Source of the DNA: Bdellovibrio sp.
GTDB lineage: Bacteria; Bdellovibrionota; Bdellovibrionia; Bdellovibrionales; Bdellovibrionaceae
Assembly (NCBI GenBank): GCA_017745015.1
Contig: JAGIAF010000117.1
Location: forward strand, 1 to 9,828
Length of the DNA: 9,828 nucleotides
Direction of reading: 5' to 3'
Of the stretch, positions 1-6,478 are shown one piece after another. The notes under the pieces were generated by a model. That model made no database searches. It saw only the letters and a program-made list of their open reading frames with translations, and had not been told where the DNA came from. The translations under genes and the position numbers were made by a program. Position 1 is the stretch's first letter. Each line of letters starts with the position of its first letter.

Positions 1-66
1 TGTCAGCATCGGAGTGGTGCATCTATGTCAGGATTGTGACAAAAACTTTTGAGGTTCGATAGATTT

Positions 67-642
67 TTATTTCGGAACCATTTTTTTATAATATTGCAGA
101 AGTTTTTCCGAACCCGGAATCAAATTCGCGGCCCAGTCATTGTGTGCATTGTGATCCGCACCGTCCGTGATGTACTTAAGCGAAATCAATTGTACACCCA
201 TTTTTCGACAAACTTTTGCGATGGCATAACCTTCCATATCAACAAGATCGCATGCAATTTTCGGAGTGCCGATCTCGAAGTTGTCGCCAGTGCTACAAAT
301 ACCTTGAGGAAGTTCTGGGAAAAACGGAATCAAATGCAGAGCGCCTGGAATCGGATCAAATGGAGTTTCTCCAACTTTGAAACCTAGTGGGGAAATATCC
401 ATATCACGTTGAACGAAAGTAGCAACCTCAACTAGTTCATGAGTTTTGAACTTCGAGCTGCCCGCGGTACCAAGATTGATAATAACTTTGCATTTCGTTT
501 TATGAATCACATCTGCAGCAGTTAGAGCTGCATTAACTTTACCAATTCCGGTGTAGTGAACTGGAATGGATTCTTTCTCAAATAAACCTTGAGACTCATG
601 GGGAAGCGCCATCAACAGCGCGACGTCATTAATATTGAACAA
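67..642 (-). CDS. mtnN: MTA/SAH nucleosidase-type nucleoside hydrolase (compact)
   Basis: Product of 191 aa in the PNP_UDP_1 fold (MTAN/Pfs, COG0775-like). It probably hydrolyses 5'-methylthioadenosine and/or S-adenosylhomocysteine to free adenine in the cytoplasm. Visible motifs are MALPHES with a candidate catalytic Glu16, TGIGK (31-35), INLGTAGS (55-62), the ribose-binding VDMEGYA (Glu137), and KYITDGAD, where Asp160 fits the catalytic Asp. The protein is about 40 residues shorter than E. coli Pfs. The loss lies largely between the first Glu motif and the GIGK loop. The start is TTG at 640-642, with AGAGGT 8 nt upstream, and no better in-frame ATG is seen. It overlaps the end of apt by 14 nt, so the two are probably translationally coupled. 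The pairing with apt supports an adenine-releasing role. A futalosine hydrolase or another nucleosidase of the same fold is possible, so the family is more certain than the substrate. Confidence 0.8.
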   Translation of the reverse strand: MFNINDVALLMALPHESQGLFEKESIPVHYTGIGKVNAALTAADVIHKTKCKVIINLGTAGSSKFKTHELVEVATFVQRDMDISPLGFKVGETPFDPIPGALHLIPFFPELPQGICSTGDNFEIGTPKIACDLVDMEGYAIAKVCRKMGVQLISLKYITDGADHNAHNDWAANLIPGSEKLLQYYKKMVPK

Positions 643-1126
643 GGGAAAAGACCTCTTTGTTATTAAACTTCATTTGGTTCAAGAATGTCAGATTCACTAG
701 AACCGCCACAGCTTCGACCTTATACCCGGCAAGCTTGCTCAAATCAATAGCCGCCTGCAAAGTCCCACCAGTCGCCAAAACATCATCCACGATCATGATA
801 TTGCCGCCACCAAGTGGTAATTCAATTTCCGCCGTTCCATATTCAAGAGCATAGCTCAGTCTTTTTGTAGGAGGCGGCAATTTGCCCGCTTTACGAATCG
901 GCAGAAAACCTTTTCCATGAATCGCCGCCATATGCGAAGCCAAAATAAATCCACGCGACTCAATCCCAGCAAAATACTGAACCTTCGAAAGATCCACACC
1001 CTGCACAAGGTTCTTAGAAACAAACGTCAACGCCTCTGGATTTTGCAAAAGCGGCGACATATCCCTAAAAAGAATCCCCTCTTTAGGAAAATTAGGCACA
1101 TCACGAATCAACGATTTCAAATCCAC
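629..1126 (-). CDS. apt: Adenine phosphoribosyltransferase
   Basis: Product of 165 aa, close to the usual ~170-180 aa. It converts adenine and PRPP to AMP and pyrophosphate in purine salvage. The N-terminus has the Apt-type IRDVPNFPKEGILFRD segment (7-22), then AGIESRGF (53-60). A hood/loop region RKAGKLPPPTK lies at 78-88. The PRPP-binding loop MIVDDVLATGGT lies at 111-122. The start is GTG at 1124-1126, with CGGAGAG about 7 nt upstream; translation from there gives the normal N-terminus. The stop lies inside the following nucleosidase gene (14-nt overlap), giving an adenine-release/adenine-capture pair. A 268-nt non-coding gap separates it from rpoN, so it may have its own promoter there, though I see no clear -35/-10 pair. 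A 5-bp hairpin (1159-1174) lies in its leader. Confidence 0.95.
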   Translation of the reverse strand: MDLKSLIRDVPNFPKEGILFRDMSPLLQNPEALTFVSKNLVQGVDLSKVQYFAGIESRGFILASHMAAIHGKGFLPIRKAGKLPPPTKRLSYALEYGTAEIELPLGGGNIMIVDDVLATGGTLQAAIDLSKLAGYKVEAVAVLVNLTFLNQMKFNNKEVFSLVQY

Positions 1127-1219
1127 AAAAAACTCTCCGCACTAAATCTCAAACAAACGGCCTCGCATAAGGCCAAAAGATCCAAGTTCCCAAAGGAAAA
1201 GGCTTCTCCTCACCAATGA

Positions 1220-1248
1220 GGCACTTGTCTATTTTAAACATTTCAAAC
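1220..1248. repeat. Left arm of a perfect 29-bp inverted repeat
   Basis: The arm begins GGCACTTGTC and ends CATTTCAAAC. It matches the reverse complement of 1354-1382 at all 29 positions, and identity stops abruptly at both ends. Inside the arm, 1226-1240 is an imperfect 15-bp dyad of the form TGT-N9-ACA. No coding gene overlaps it. It could be the end of a small mobile element, a paired protein-binding site, or one side of a long RNA stem. Confidence 0.9.
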
Positions 1249-1265
1249 CGAGTTCCACAGCAAAA

Positions 1266-1277
1266 AAGGACGTCCTT
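1266..1277. repeat. 12-bp perfect palindrome inside the inverted-repeat element
   Basis: AAGGACGTCCTT is a perfect 12-bp palindrome, followed on the minus strand by further T residues (six in a row in all). As RNA it could form only a 4-bp stem with a 4-nt loop, so it is weak as a terminator. It could equally be a protein-binding site. It lies between the 29-bp arms. Confidence 0.5.
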
Positions 1278-1307
1278 AACAAACATAGAACAAAATCGAG
1301 CCACCCC

Positions 1308-1345
1308 AAAAACACGAAGTCCCCGCACATTAACGAGCGAGGACT
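1308..1345 (-). terminator. Terminator-like hairpin downstream of rpoN
   Basis: Read on the minus strand, AGTCCTCGC pairs with GCGGGGACT around a 10-nt loop (stem arms at 1337-1345 and 1318-1326). A TCG, a TG and a run of five T follow. One pair is U-G on the minus strand but a C-A mismatch on the plus strand, so the fold suits a minus-strand transcript, the same direction as rpoN. It lies inside the 29-bp inverted repeat. The stem is convincing, but the T-run starts about 5 nt late, so terminator function is only moderately supported. Confidence 0.45.
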
Positions 1346-1353
1346 GTCCGAGA

Positions 1354-1382
1354 GTTTGAAATGTTTAAAATAGACAAGTGCC
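1354..1382. repeat. Right arm of a perfect 29-bp inverted repeat
   Basis: Exact reverse complement of 1220-1248. It starts 12 nt beyond the rpoN stop codon, so it would lie in the 3' untranslated region of the rpoN message. The same imperfect dyad lies at 1362-1376. The spacer between the arms is 105 bp and the whole structure is 163 bp. I found no convincing short direct duplication flanking it. Confidence 0.9.
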
Positions 1383-1394
1383 GGTCTTCGGTCG

Positions 1395-2837
1395 TTAGAA
1401 GTACTTCTTCCTTTGCGAGGAAGGCAGGATCTTCAAAACGTCGCGATATTTGGCCACTGTTCTTCGGGCGATTTGGATACCTTCGACCTTCAGCAAATCC
1501 ACGATCTTTTGATCTGATAGTGGATTCTTAGGGTCTTCTTTGCCAACCAAGTCTTTGATTTTGATTTTCACTGATTCACTCGCCAACGAGTCACCGTCAG
1601 AAGAGCTGATACCAGAGTTGAAGAAGTATTTTAGTTCGTAGATACCTTGTGGAGTATGAACGTACTTCGCAGTTGTCACACGGCTTACCGTGGATTCATG
1701 CATGCCGATGTCGTTGGCGATATCGCGCAAAACCATCGGTTTCAAGTGTTCAGAACCCTTTTCAAAGAACTCACGTTGGTGCTTCACGATAGATTCAGCA
1801 ACTTTATAGATCGTTCTTTGTCTTTGGTGAATTGACTTAATCAACCACACCGCCGAGCGAAGTTTCTCTTGGATATAATCTTGAGTTTTATCGCCCGTGG
1901 TTTTTCCACCCTTCAACATATTTTTGTAGAAGTTAGAAATTTTCAAACGTGGCAAACCGTCTTCATTCAAAGAAACCACGTAATCGTCGCCTACTTTGTA
2001 CACGTAAACATCTGGAGTTACATAGTGAGTGTCATTGCTAACGAACGCACGGCCCGGCTTAGGATCCATTGCGTAGATGATCTTACACATCTCTACCACG
2101 TCTTCGATGTCGCGACCCAAAGCTTTCGCTATCGCCTCATAGTTCTTCTTTTCAAGATCTTTAAGGTGATTGTTGATCAGGCTTACAAGATCATGAGTAT
2201 CTTCTTCCAAGTGTTTAGCTTGGATCAAAAGACATTCTTTCAAATCACGCGCGCCCACGCCTGGTGGATCGAACTCGTGAATCAATGTTAGCGTGTCTTC
2301 CAAAAGACTTTGATCGATCTTTTCTTCTTCCGCCAACTGCTCCATTGGAACTTTGAAGTAACCGTCGTCATCGATAGCGCCGATTAAGGCATCGGCTGCT
2401 CTTTCCTCTTCTTCAGAGAAACCGTTCATCTTTACTTGCCAGTAAAGGTGATCGTGCAATGTTTGAGAAGCTGTGATGACGTTTTCATAATTCATGATCT
2501 CTTCAGAACCAGCCATGCCGGACTGAGGAGGTTTTTGATTTTGTTCAATGTAAGATTCCCACTCAAACTCATCGTGTTTTTGTGGGTCTTGAGAGATCTG
2601 ATCGTTCGCAGTGTCGCCGCCGCCTTCACCTTCGACTTCGGTAGCAGCTTCTTTCGTGCGCTGAAGATCTTCTTCTTTAAGTTGTTCTGCTTCTTCCAGA
2701 ATAGGGTTCTCTTCCAGTTCGGAACGAACTGCTGACTCCAACTCCATACGTGACATCTGCAAGAGTTTGATCGCCTGCTGAAGTTGCGGAGTGATGACCA
2801 GAGATTGGCTCAGGTTCATGGTCTGTCGAAGAGCCAT
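1395..2837 (-). CDS. rpoN: RNA polymerase sigma-54 factor
   Basis: Product of 480 aa, full length for sigma-54. It directs core RNA polymerase to -24/-12 promoters that need AAA+ activators. Region I is the Gln/Leu-rich start, with SQSLVITPQLQQAIKLLQMS at 10-29. An acidic region II follows (about 46-100). The core-binding part runs roughly 115-320 and includes FDPPGVGARDLKECLLIQ (189-206). A helix-turn-helix lies near IANDIGMHESTVSRV (373-387). The diagnostic RpoN box ARRTVAKYR is at 457-465, close to the C-terminus. The start is ATG at 2835-2837, with AAAGGT about 5 nt upstream. It lies 52 nt after lptB, the conserved lptB-rpoN neighbourhood known from many proteobacteria, and a hairpin in that gap may modulate its expression. 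No hpf or ptsN-type gene follows it, unlike in enterobacteria. Confidence 0.98.
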   Translation of the reverse strand: MALRQTMNLSQSLVITPQLQQAIKLLQMSRMELESAVRSELEENPILEEAEQLKEEDLQRTKEAATEVEGEGGGDTANDQISQDPQKHDEFEWESYIEQNQKPPQSGMAGSEEIMNYENVITASQTLHDHLYWQVKMNGFSEEEERAADALIGAIDDDGYFKVPMEQLAEEEKIDQSLLEDTLTLIHEFDPPGVGARDLKECLLIQAKHLEEDTHDLVSLINNHLKDLEKKNYEAIAKALGRDIEDVVEMCKIIYAMDPKPGRAFVSNDTHYVTPDVYVYKVGDDYVVSLNEDGLPRLKISNFYKNMLKGGKTTGDKTQDYIQEKLRSAVWLIKSIHQRQRTIYKVAESIVKHQREFFEKGSEHLKPMVLRDIANDIGMHESTVSRVTTAKYVHTPQGIYELKYFFNSGISSSDGDSLASESVKIKIKDLVGKEDPKNPLSDQKIVDLLKVEGIQIARRTVAKYRDVLKILPSSQRKKYF

Positions 2838-2862
2838 TGTTTACCTTTCTGAATTAAAACAC

Positions 2863-2881
2863 ACTCCGATCTGCTCGGAGT
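2863..2881 (-). terminator. Hairpin/attenuator between lptB and rpoN
   Basis: On the minus strand ACTCCGA and TCGGAGT form a perfect 7-bp stem with a 5-nt loop. GTGTTTTAATT follows, a short U-rich tail. It begins 8 nt after the lptB stop and ends about 25 nt before the rpoN start. The tail is weak, so partial termination or protection of the upstream mRNA's 3' end is more likely than a full stop. Confidence 0.5.
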
Positions 2882-2889
2882 TAGCGCAA

Positions 2890-3612
2890 TTACAATCTAA
2901 AGTTTTCGCCAAGATAGAACTTACGGGCCAGCTCAGAATTCGCGATTTCATCAGAGCTTCCGCTCACCTGAATCTTCCCGTCTTTTAGTATATAAGCATA
3001 ATCGCAAATACCCAAAGTCTCACGTACGTTATGATCAGTAATGAGAACTCCTATACCTTTGGCCTTAAGCTCGCGGATGATATTTTGGATATCGCCGACC
3101 GCAATCGGGTCAATTCCGGCGAAAGGTTCATCCAGTAAAAGGAACTTAGGAGACCCCGCTAAGGCGCGAGCGATCTCCACACGACGGCGCTCACCACCCG
3201 ACAATGCATAACCATAGCTGTCGCGAATATGGTCAACACGGAAGTCCGCGATAAGTTGTTCCAAACGTTCGGAACGCTGAGCTCCACTATAACCATGGGC
3301 TTCCAACGCAACCGTGATGTTTTCAGCAACTGTAAGTTTACGGAAGATACTCGGCTCCTGGGCCAAGTAACTCAATCCAACACGAGCGCGCTTGTACATC
3401 GGTTCGCCCGAGATATCTTCTTCATCAAGATTGATAGTTCCACTGTCTGGTTGGATGATTCCAACCACCATATAAAACGAAGTGGTCTTACCCGCACCGT
3501 TAGGTCCCAGTAGGCCGACAACTTGACCGGATTCTACAGAGAAAGAAGCTCCATCAACGACTTTTCTTTTTTTGAAGCTCTTGGAGATGTCTTTAATGGT
3601 TAAAATGCTCAT
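2890..3612 (-). CDS. lptB: LPS export ABC transporter ATP-binding protein LptB
   Basis: Product of 240 aa, the usual LptB length. It is the cytoplasmic ATPase that, with the membrane proteins LptF and LptG, drives LPS extraction from the inner membrane toward LptC and LptA. Walker A is GPNGAGKT (36-43) and the Q-loop is at Gln85 (YLAQEPSIF). The signature LSGGERRR is at 137-144. Walker B FLLLDEPFAGIDP (157-169) carries Glu162, and the switch His is His194. PSIFRKLTVAEN and GERRRVEIARAL are typical of LptB rather than of generic ABC ATPases. The ATG overlaps the lptC stop by one base (TAATG), so translation is probably coupled. lptF and lptG are not in the window. Confidence 0.97.
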   Translation of the reverse strand: MSILTIKDISKSFKKRKVVDGASFSVESGQVVGLLGPNGAGKTTSFYMVVGIIQPDSGTINLDEEDISGEPMYKRARVGLSYLAQEPSIFRKLTVAENITVALEAHGYSGAQRSERLEQLIADFRVDHIRDSYGYALSGGERRRVEIARALAGSPKFLLLDEPFAGIDPIAVGDIQNIIRELKAKGIGVLITDHNVRETLGICDYAYILKDGKIQVSGSSDEIANSELARKFYLGENFRL

Positions 3613-4628
3613 TATTCTTTGTTCTCCATTTTGGCGCGAACTTTCTCTACCTTAACCTTTTTTCCACCCTCAAGAAAGATGATTTCCTCACCGCTGATCT
3701 CATCATTGTTTTGAATGACCTTCGGGCGTCCCTTGAAGATGTATTTGTTTGCAAGAAGGTCTAGGTTGACCGTTTCTGAAGTTGCAAATTTGTCCGCGTC
3801 ACTGACTTTTACGCCACCCTTAATTGCTACGGAACTCAAAAGATTTGCTCCCGTATTATAGAGGAAACTCGCCTCGGGGCCTTCCAGGCGCATATTATCG
3901 TAACTCATGCGCACATTTCCTAAAAAACGTGCGGTGTTATTCTTGCCGCTAAACTCTGCGCCATCAGCAATGACGTCAAACTTCTTGCCTTCTTGCATGG
4001 GCTTGACCGCTGTAACTTTCTCTTGAATCAACATTTTCGATTGATCGACAAGAACCAACATACGACGCCCCTTGAGTAACAGACCCGCTCCGGTTTTGTC
4101 GCGAGGCCCCTCCATAATCACATCCTCGGGACTTTCAATTTGGCGCTTTGATGAATAGTAATGAATCGAAGGAGTCTTGAAGCTATAACCATTCTCTGAA
4201 CGAGTTGTGACATTGCCTTTTATCGTTAGATCTTTGGATTTAGCATCGATCGTGCCTTCATCCCCAGTCGCAGTAAATTCGACTTTTTCTTTATTATAAA
4301 AAAGAACTCGAACTTGCTGCAACTTCCACGAACCAGAACCTTGACTGCCTTCAGCGGCTTTTGAGAAAAGCTCCCAATCGCGATTGCCTTGTTGGCTTTC
4401 AACCAAGTGAACGCCTTCCATTTTCTGGTCGGCCATGTTGCCGGAGGTATCGATATTGGCATCCTTACCGGCAGCCTCTAATTCTTTTTTTCGTTTTTCT
4501 TGGAGTTCGATGCGCGCTTGAACGTCCTTGTCATCGTCATGTTCAAGCTTGTTTGGGAATACGATAAGAACCTCAACAAATAGCAAGACAAGGAGTGCAA
4601 CAAAGATGAGGTTCTTAAATTTAGCCAT
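3612..4628 (-). CDS. lptC: LptC-type LPS transport protein with probable fused LptA/OstA-like domain
   Basis: Product of 338 aa with an N-terminal membrane anchor (about 5-25) and no cleavage site, so the bulk should be periplasmic. A charged linker (30-70) leads to an LptC-like beta region (about 75-205), including ESQQGNRDWELFSKAAEG and SWKLQQVRVLFYNKEK. A second beta region (about 215-335) reads like LptA/OstA, with repeats such as DGAEFSGKNNTARFLGNVR and a C-terminal DEISGEEIIFLEGGKKVKVE. E. coli LptC is ~190 aa and LptA ~185 aa; this one protein is near their sum and sits directly before lptB, where lptC-lptA normally lie. I infer an LptC-LptA fusion or tandem jellyroll protein that forms part of the periplasmic LPS bridge. 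ATG is at 4626-4628, with a weak GGA upstream, 18 nt after the AglS-like gene. Confidence 0.85.
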   Translation of the reverse strand: MAKFKNLIFVALLVLLFVEVLIVFPNKLEHDDDKDVQARIELQEKRKKELEAAGKDANIDTSGNMADQKMEGVHLVESQQGNRDWELFSKAAEGSQGSGSWKLQQVRVLFYNKEKVEFTATGDEGTIDAKSKDLTIKGNVTTRSENGYSFKTPSIHYYSSKRQIESPEDVIMEGPRDKTGAGLLLKGRRMLVLVDQSKMLIQEKVTAVKPMQEGKKFDVIADGAEFSGKNNTARFLGNVRMSYDNMRLEGPEASFLYNTGANLLSSVAIKGGVKVSDADKFATSETVNLDLLANKYIFKGRPKVIQNNDEISGEEIIFLEGGKKVKVEKVRAKMENKE

Positions 4629-4646
4629 GTTCCGAGTTTAAACGAA

Positions 4647-5249
4647 CTATTGTGCCGAAGTCGACTCTTGACCCGTCGATTTAGTCACCGCGAAATTAAT
4701 TTCACCGGCACCCGACTCTGTCACAGTGTACATAACCTTCTTCACAGTCAGGAAGTCGATACCTTTATCTGCTTGGATGGTTACTTTGCTCCATGCATTA
4801 GGATCGTCGTTGTTCTGACCTTTCGTTTCTTCAACTACGTCACGGATTTTATTCTGTAGTTTGTTCTCATAGTCCGCTTTTGATTTTTGCAAAGCTGCAG
4901 TCAACTGCTCACGAAGTCTTGGAATATTCCAGTCATCCGGTCCGCTGGCCTGAACCTCATCAAAAGTTGCCACAGGGTCCTTGTCCAAAACGATCTCTTT
5001 ATTAGAGATAGTCACAACATGGGCCGGTTTCAACTCGCGAACGCTCGATGCTTTTGGCAACGTAACTTCTTTGGCGATGTACAAGATCTCGCCTGTAGAG
5101 TTGTAATTTTGCAAAAGGAAGATAACGAGAACCGTGAACATATCCACCATCGCTGTCAAAGACAGAACGGCAGTCACTCCACGCTTACCTTTTTTCTTAC
5201 TCAAGATATTGTGATAACGATGTCTTTCACCAGGTCTAAAGATGGCCAT
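4647..5249 (-). CDS. aglS: ExbD/TolR-family motor protein, AglS-like
   Basis: Product of 200 aa with the ExbD/TolR layout: a basic cytoplasmic N-terminus (1-25), one membrane helix (about 28-47) and a periplasmic domain. Asp36 in LTAMVDMFTVLVIFLL is the conserved proton-path Asp. In this family such proteins assemble with a TolQ-type pentamer and use the proton gradient to move a periplasmic partner. The periplasmic part contains a predicted helical, charged stretch (about 109-148) not typical of short ExbD proteins, and a Ser/Gln tail. It is the third gene of a TolQ-TolR-TolR set and overlaps its predecessor by one base (TAATG). That arrangement matches aglR-aglQ-aglS of Myxococcus xanthus gliding motility. 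The ExbD fold is clear; the Agl assignment rests on context. Confidence 0.85.
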   Translation of the reverse strand: MAIFRPGERHRYHNILSKKKGKRGVTAVLSLTAMVDMFTVLVIFLLQNYNSTGEILYIAKEVTLPKASSVRELKPAHVVTISNKEIVLDKDPVATFDEVQASGPDDWNIPRLREQLTAALQKSKADYENKLQNKIRDVVEETKGQNNDDPNAWSKVTIQADKGIDFLTVKKVMYTVTESGAGEINFAVTKSTGQESTSAQ

Positions 5250-5725
5250 TACTGAGGCCCTCCCGTTGCTACAGAAATTGCTGAGAATCCAGAGATCAGG
5301 CAGTTATCCATAACTTTGATAAGCTGATCGTAAGGCATAGCATCCGCTACGCTTACGACTGCATCCACTTTATCAGGATAGATTTGTTTTACTCTTTGAA
5401 GTTGCGCAATAAGGCCAGCATCGTCAAATTGTCCGCCTTGCATAGGAAGACTGATGACCTGTTTTCCAACAGTTAAAACATAGCCGATCTCTTTCACGTC
5501 CACTTTCAACACCACATCAGCACTTGGAGGAGGTGTTGGATTCGGTTGCGTGTCCGATTTCTTCCCATATAGGGAGCTACCAATTTGAATCATAGAAACT
5601 TGAGTCCAAACCGCAGTGATCAACAAGAACGTAATAAGTACCGACATCAAGTCGATGACGGGCACGAGATTCAACTCGATGTTCTTCGCCCGACCGCCAG
5701 ATTTGCCCTCTTCTATGTGAGCCAT
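5249..5725 (-). CDS. aglQ: ExbD/TolR-family motor protein, AglQ-like
   Basis: Product of 158 aa, a standard ExbD/TolR size. After a Gly/Lys-rich N-terminus the membrane helix (about 21-43) contains Asp25 in NLVPVIDLMSVLITFLL, the conserved proton-carrying residue. A Pro-rich hinge, PNPTPPPS (61-68), leads to a small periplasmic domain (70-156). This ends in VMDNCLISGFSAISVAT, which resembles the TolR/ExbD C-terminal helix and strand. ATG is at 5723-5725, with AGAGGT about 6 nt upstream. It differs clearly from the next TolR paralogue, so the motor probably contains two non-identical TolR-type subunits, as in Myxococcus AglQ/AglS. Confidence 0.86.
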   Translation of the reverse strand: MAHIEEGKSGGRAKNIELNLVPVIDLMSVLITFLLITAVWTQVSMIQIGSSLYGKKSDTQPNPTPPPSADVVLKVDVKEIGYVLTVGKQVISLPMQGGQFDDAGLIAQLQRVKQIYPDKVDAVVSVADAMPYDQLIKVMDNCLISGFSAISVATGGPQ

Positions 5726-5751
5726 GCTAAACCTCTAACTTTAACTAAAAA

Positions 5752-6435
5752 TTAGTCTCTGATTTTATCTCTGTTAGCTACAACTAGGTTCAAAAGAGAC
5801 ATGCTTGTCTCAACAACTTCGTTCTCCGTTTTTTGGATACGATGTTGGAACAAACCGTAAGCAACGATACAAACGATAGAAACCAAAAGACCGAACGCTG
5901 TACAGTTCAGGGCGTGCGAGATACCTTTTGAAAGTTCCAAAGCTTTTGTCGCTGGATCTGCAGCTGCAACGGCACGGAAGGAACCGATCATACCAATGAT
6001 CGTACCCAAAAGACCCGCAAGTACGGCGATGTTACCGAATACTGCTAGGAAAGAAACCCAACCTTCAACTTTTGGCATCTCTCTCATTACCGCTGCATCC
6101 ATTGCTACTTGGATCTCTTCATCTGGGCGCTTGTTCATCGCTTGAACCAAACCTGCTTTTACAGTGTTCGTCAAAGCTGCTGGACGAGCATCGCAATATG
6201 AAATTGCTTGGCGAAGATCACCCGCAACAACCATGCGGAAAATTTGATCTTGGAATTCTTTTTTATCAACGTTCAAGTTTTTCAACTTCATAATGCGGTC
6301 TACAATCACTAGGACCGAAAGAATCGCGATTGCGGCGATAATATACATCACCACTCCACCTTCAGAGAAGGCGCGTTGGATAAAGCCCATATTTTCTGGG
6401 GTTGCTACTGCTACTGCTGTTTCTGTTGGGTTCAC
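5752..6435 (-). CDS. aglR: MotA/TolQ/ExbB proton channel family protein, AglR-like
   Basis: Product of 227 aa with three membrane helices (about 27-48, 126-152 and 173-196) and a cytoplasmic domain between the first two, the TolQ/ExbB topology. The family signature GLLGTIIGMIGSF is at 141-153, and GISHALNCTAFGLLVSI (171-187) matches the third helix of TolQ/ExbB. It should form the stator ring through which two TolR-like partners, encoded directly downstream, conduct protons. The start is GTG at 6433-6435 behind a near-ideal Shine-Dalgarno. Among TolQ-type proteins, the AglR identity is inferred from the TolQ-TolR-TolR order and the gliding-type genes upstream. A Tol-Pal or Exb role is less likely because no TolA, TolB or Pal is present in the window. 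Confidence 0.88.
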   Translation of the reverse strand: MNPTETAVAVATPENMGFIQRAFSEGGVVMYIIAAIAILSVLVIVDRIMKLKNLNVDKKEFQDQIFRMVVAGDLRQAISYCDARPAALTNTVKAGLVQAMNKRPDEEIQVAMDAAVMREMPKVEGWVSFLAVFGNIAVLAGLLGTIIGMIGSFRAVAAADPATKALELSKGISHALNCTAFGLLVSIVCIVAYGLFQHRIQKTENEVVETSMSLLNLVVANRDKIRD

Positions 6436-6441
6436 GGAAAT

Positions 6442-6448
6442 CCTCCTT
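6442..6448 (-). promoter_or_regulatory. Strong ribosome binding site fixing the GTG start of the AglR-like gene
   Basis: The minus strand reads AAGGAGG, a full anti-SD match, with 6 nt before GTG at 6435. It fixes the GTG as the start in the absence of a nearby ATG. It is the strongest Shine-Dalgarno in the window and suggests high translation of the channel subunit. Confidence 0.85.
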
Positions 6449-6478
6449 AAAACTATAATCTTTAAAATCTAAATTAAA

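Noticed and set aside
26..41. Inverted pair TGTCA/TGACA with a further TGTCA at the window edge
   Set aside because: A 5-bp dyad without a T-run in the minus-strand direction is too weak to call a terminator, and the flanking gene is outside the window, so an operator cannot be judged. Positions 1-66 hold no other feature I can support.
1159..1174. Hairpin GGCCT/AGGCC just upstream of apt as a terminator or riboswitch
   Set aside because: It has only 5 bp and a 6-nt loop, the following bases are not a T-run, and no known purine riboswitch core is recognisable.
1220..1240. Possible sigma-54 (-24/-12) promoter near rpoN, from GGCAC followed by TTG
   Set aside because: The GG is not followed by GC at the required 10-nt spacing on either strand, so the -12 element is missing.
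1127..1394. CRISPR array or tRNA in the rpoN-apt gap
   Set aside because: There is only one pair of arms, and they are inverted, not direct and regularly spaced. No cloverleaf or CCA-end pattern is seen.
1869..2291. A 140-codon plus-strand open frame inside rpoN
   Set aside because: It is a complementary-strand shadow of conserved sigma-54 sequence, with no motif of its own.
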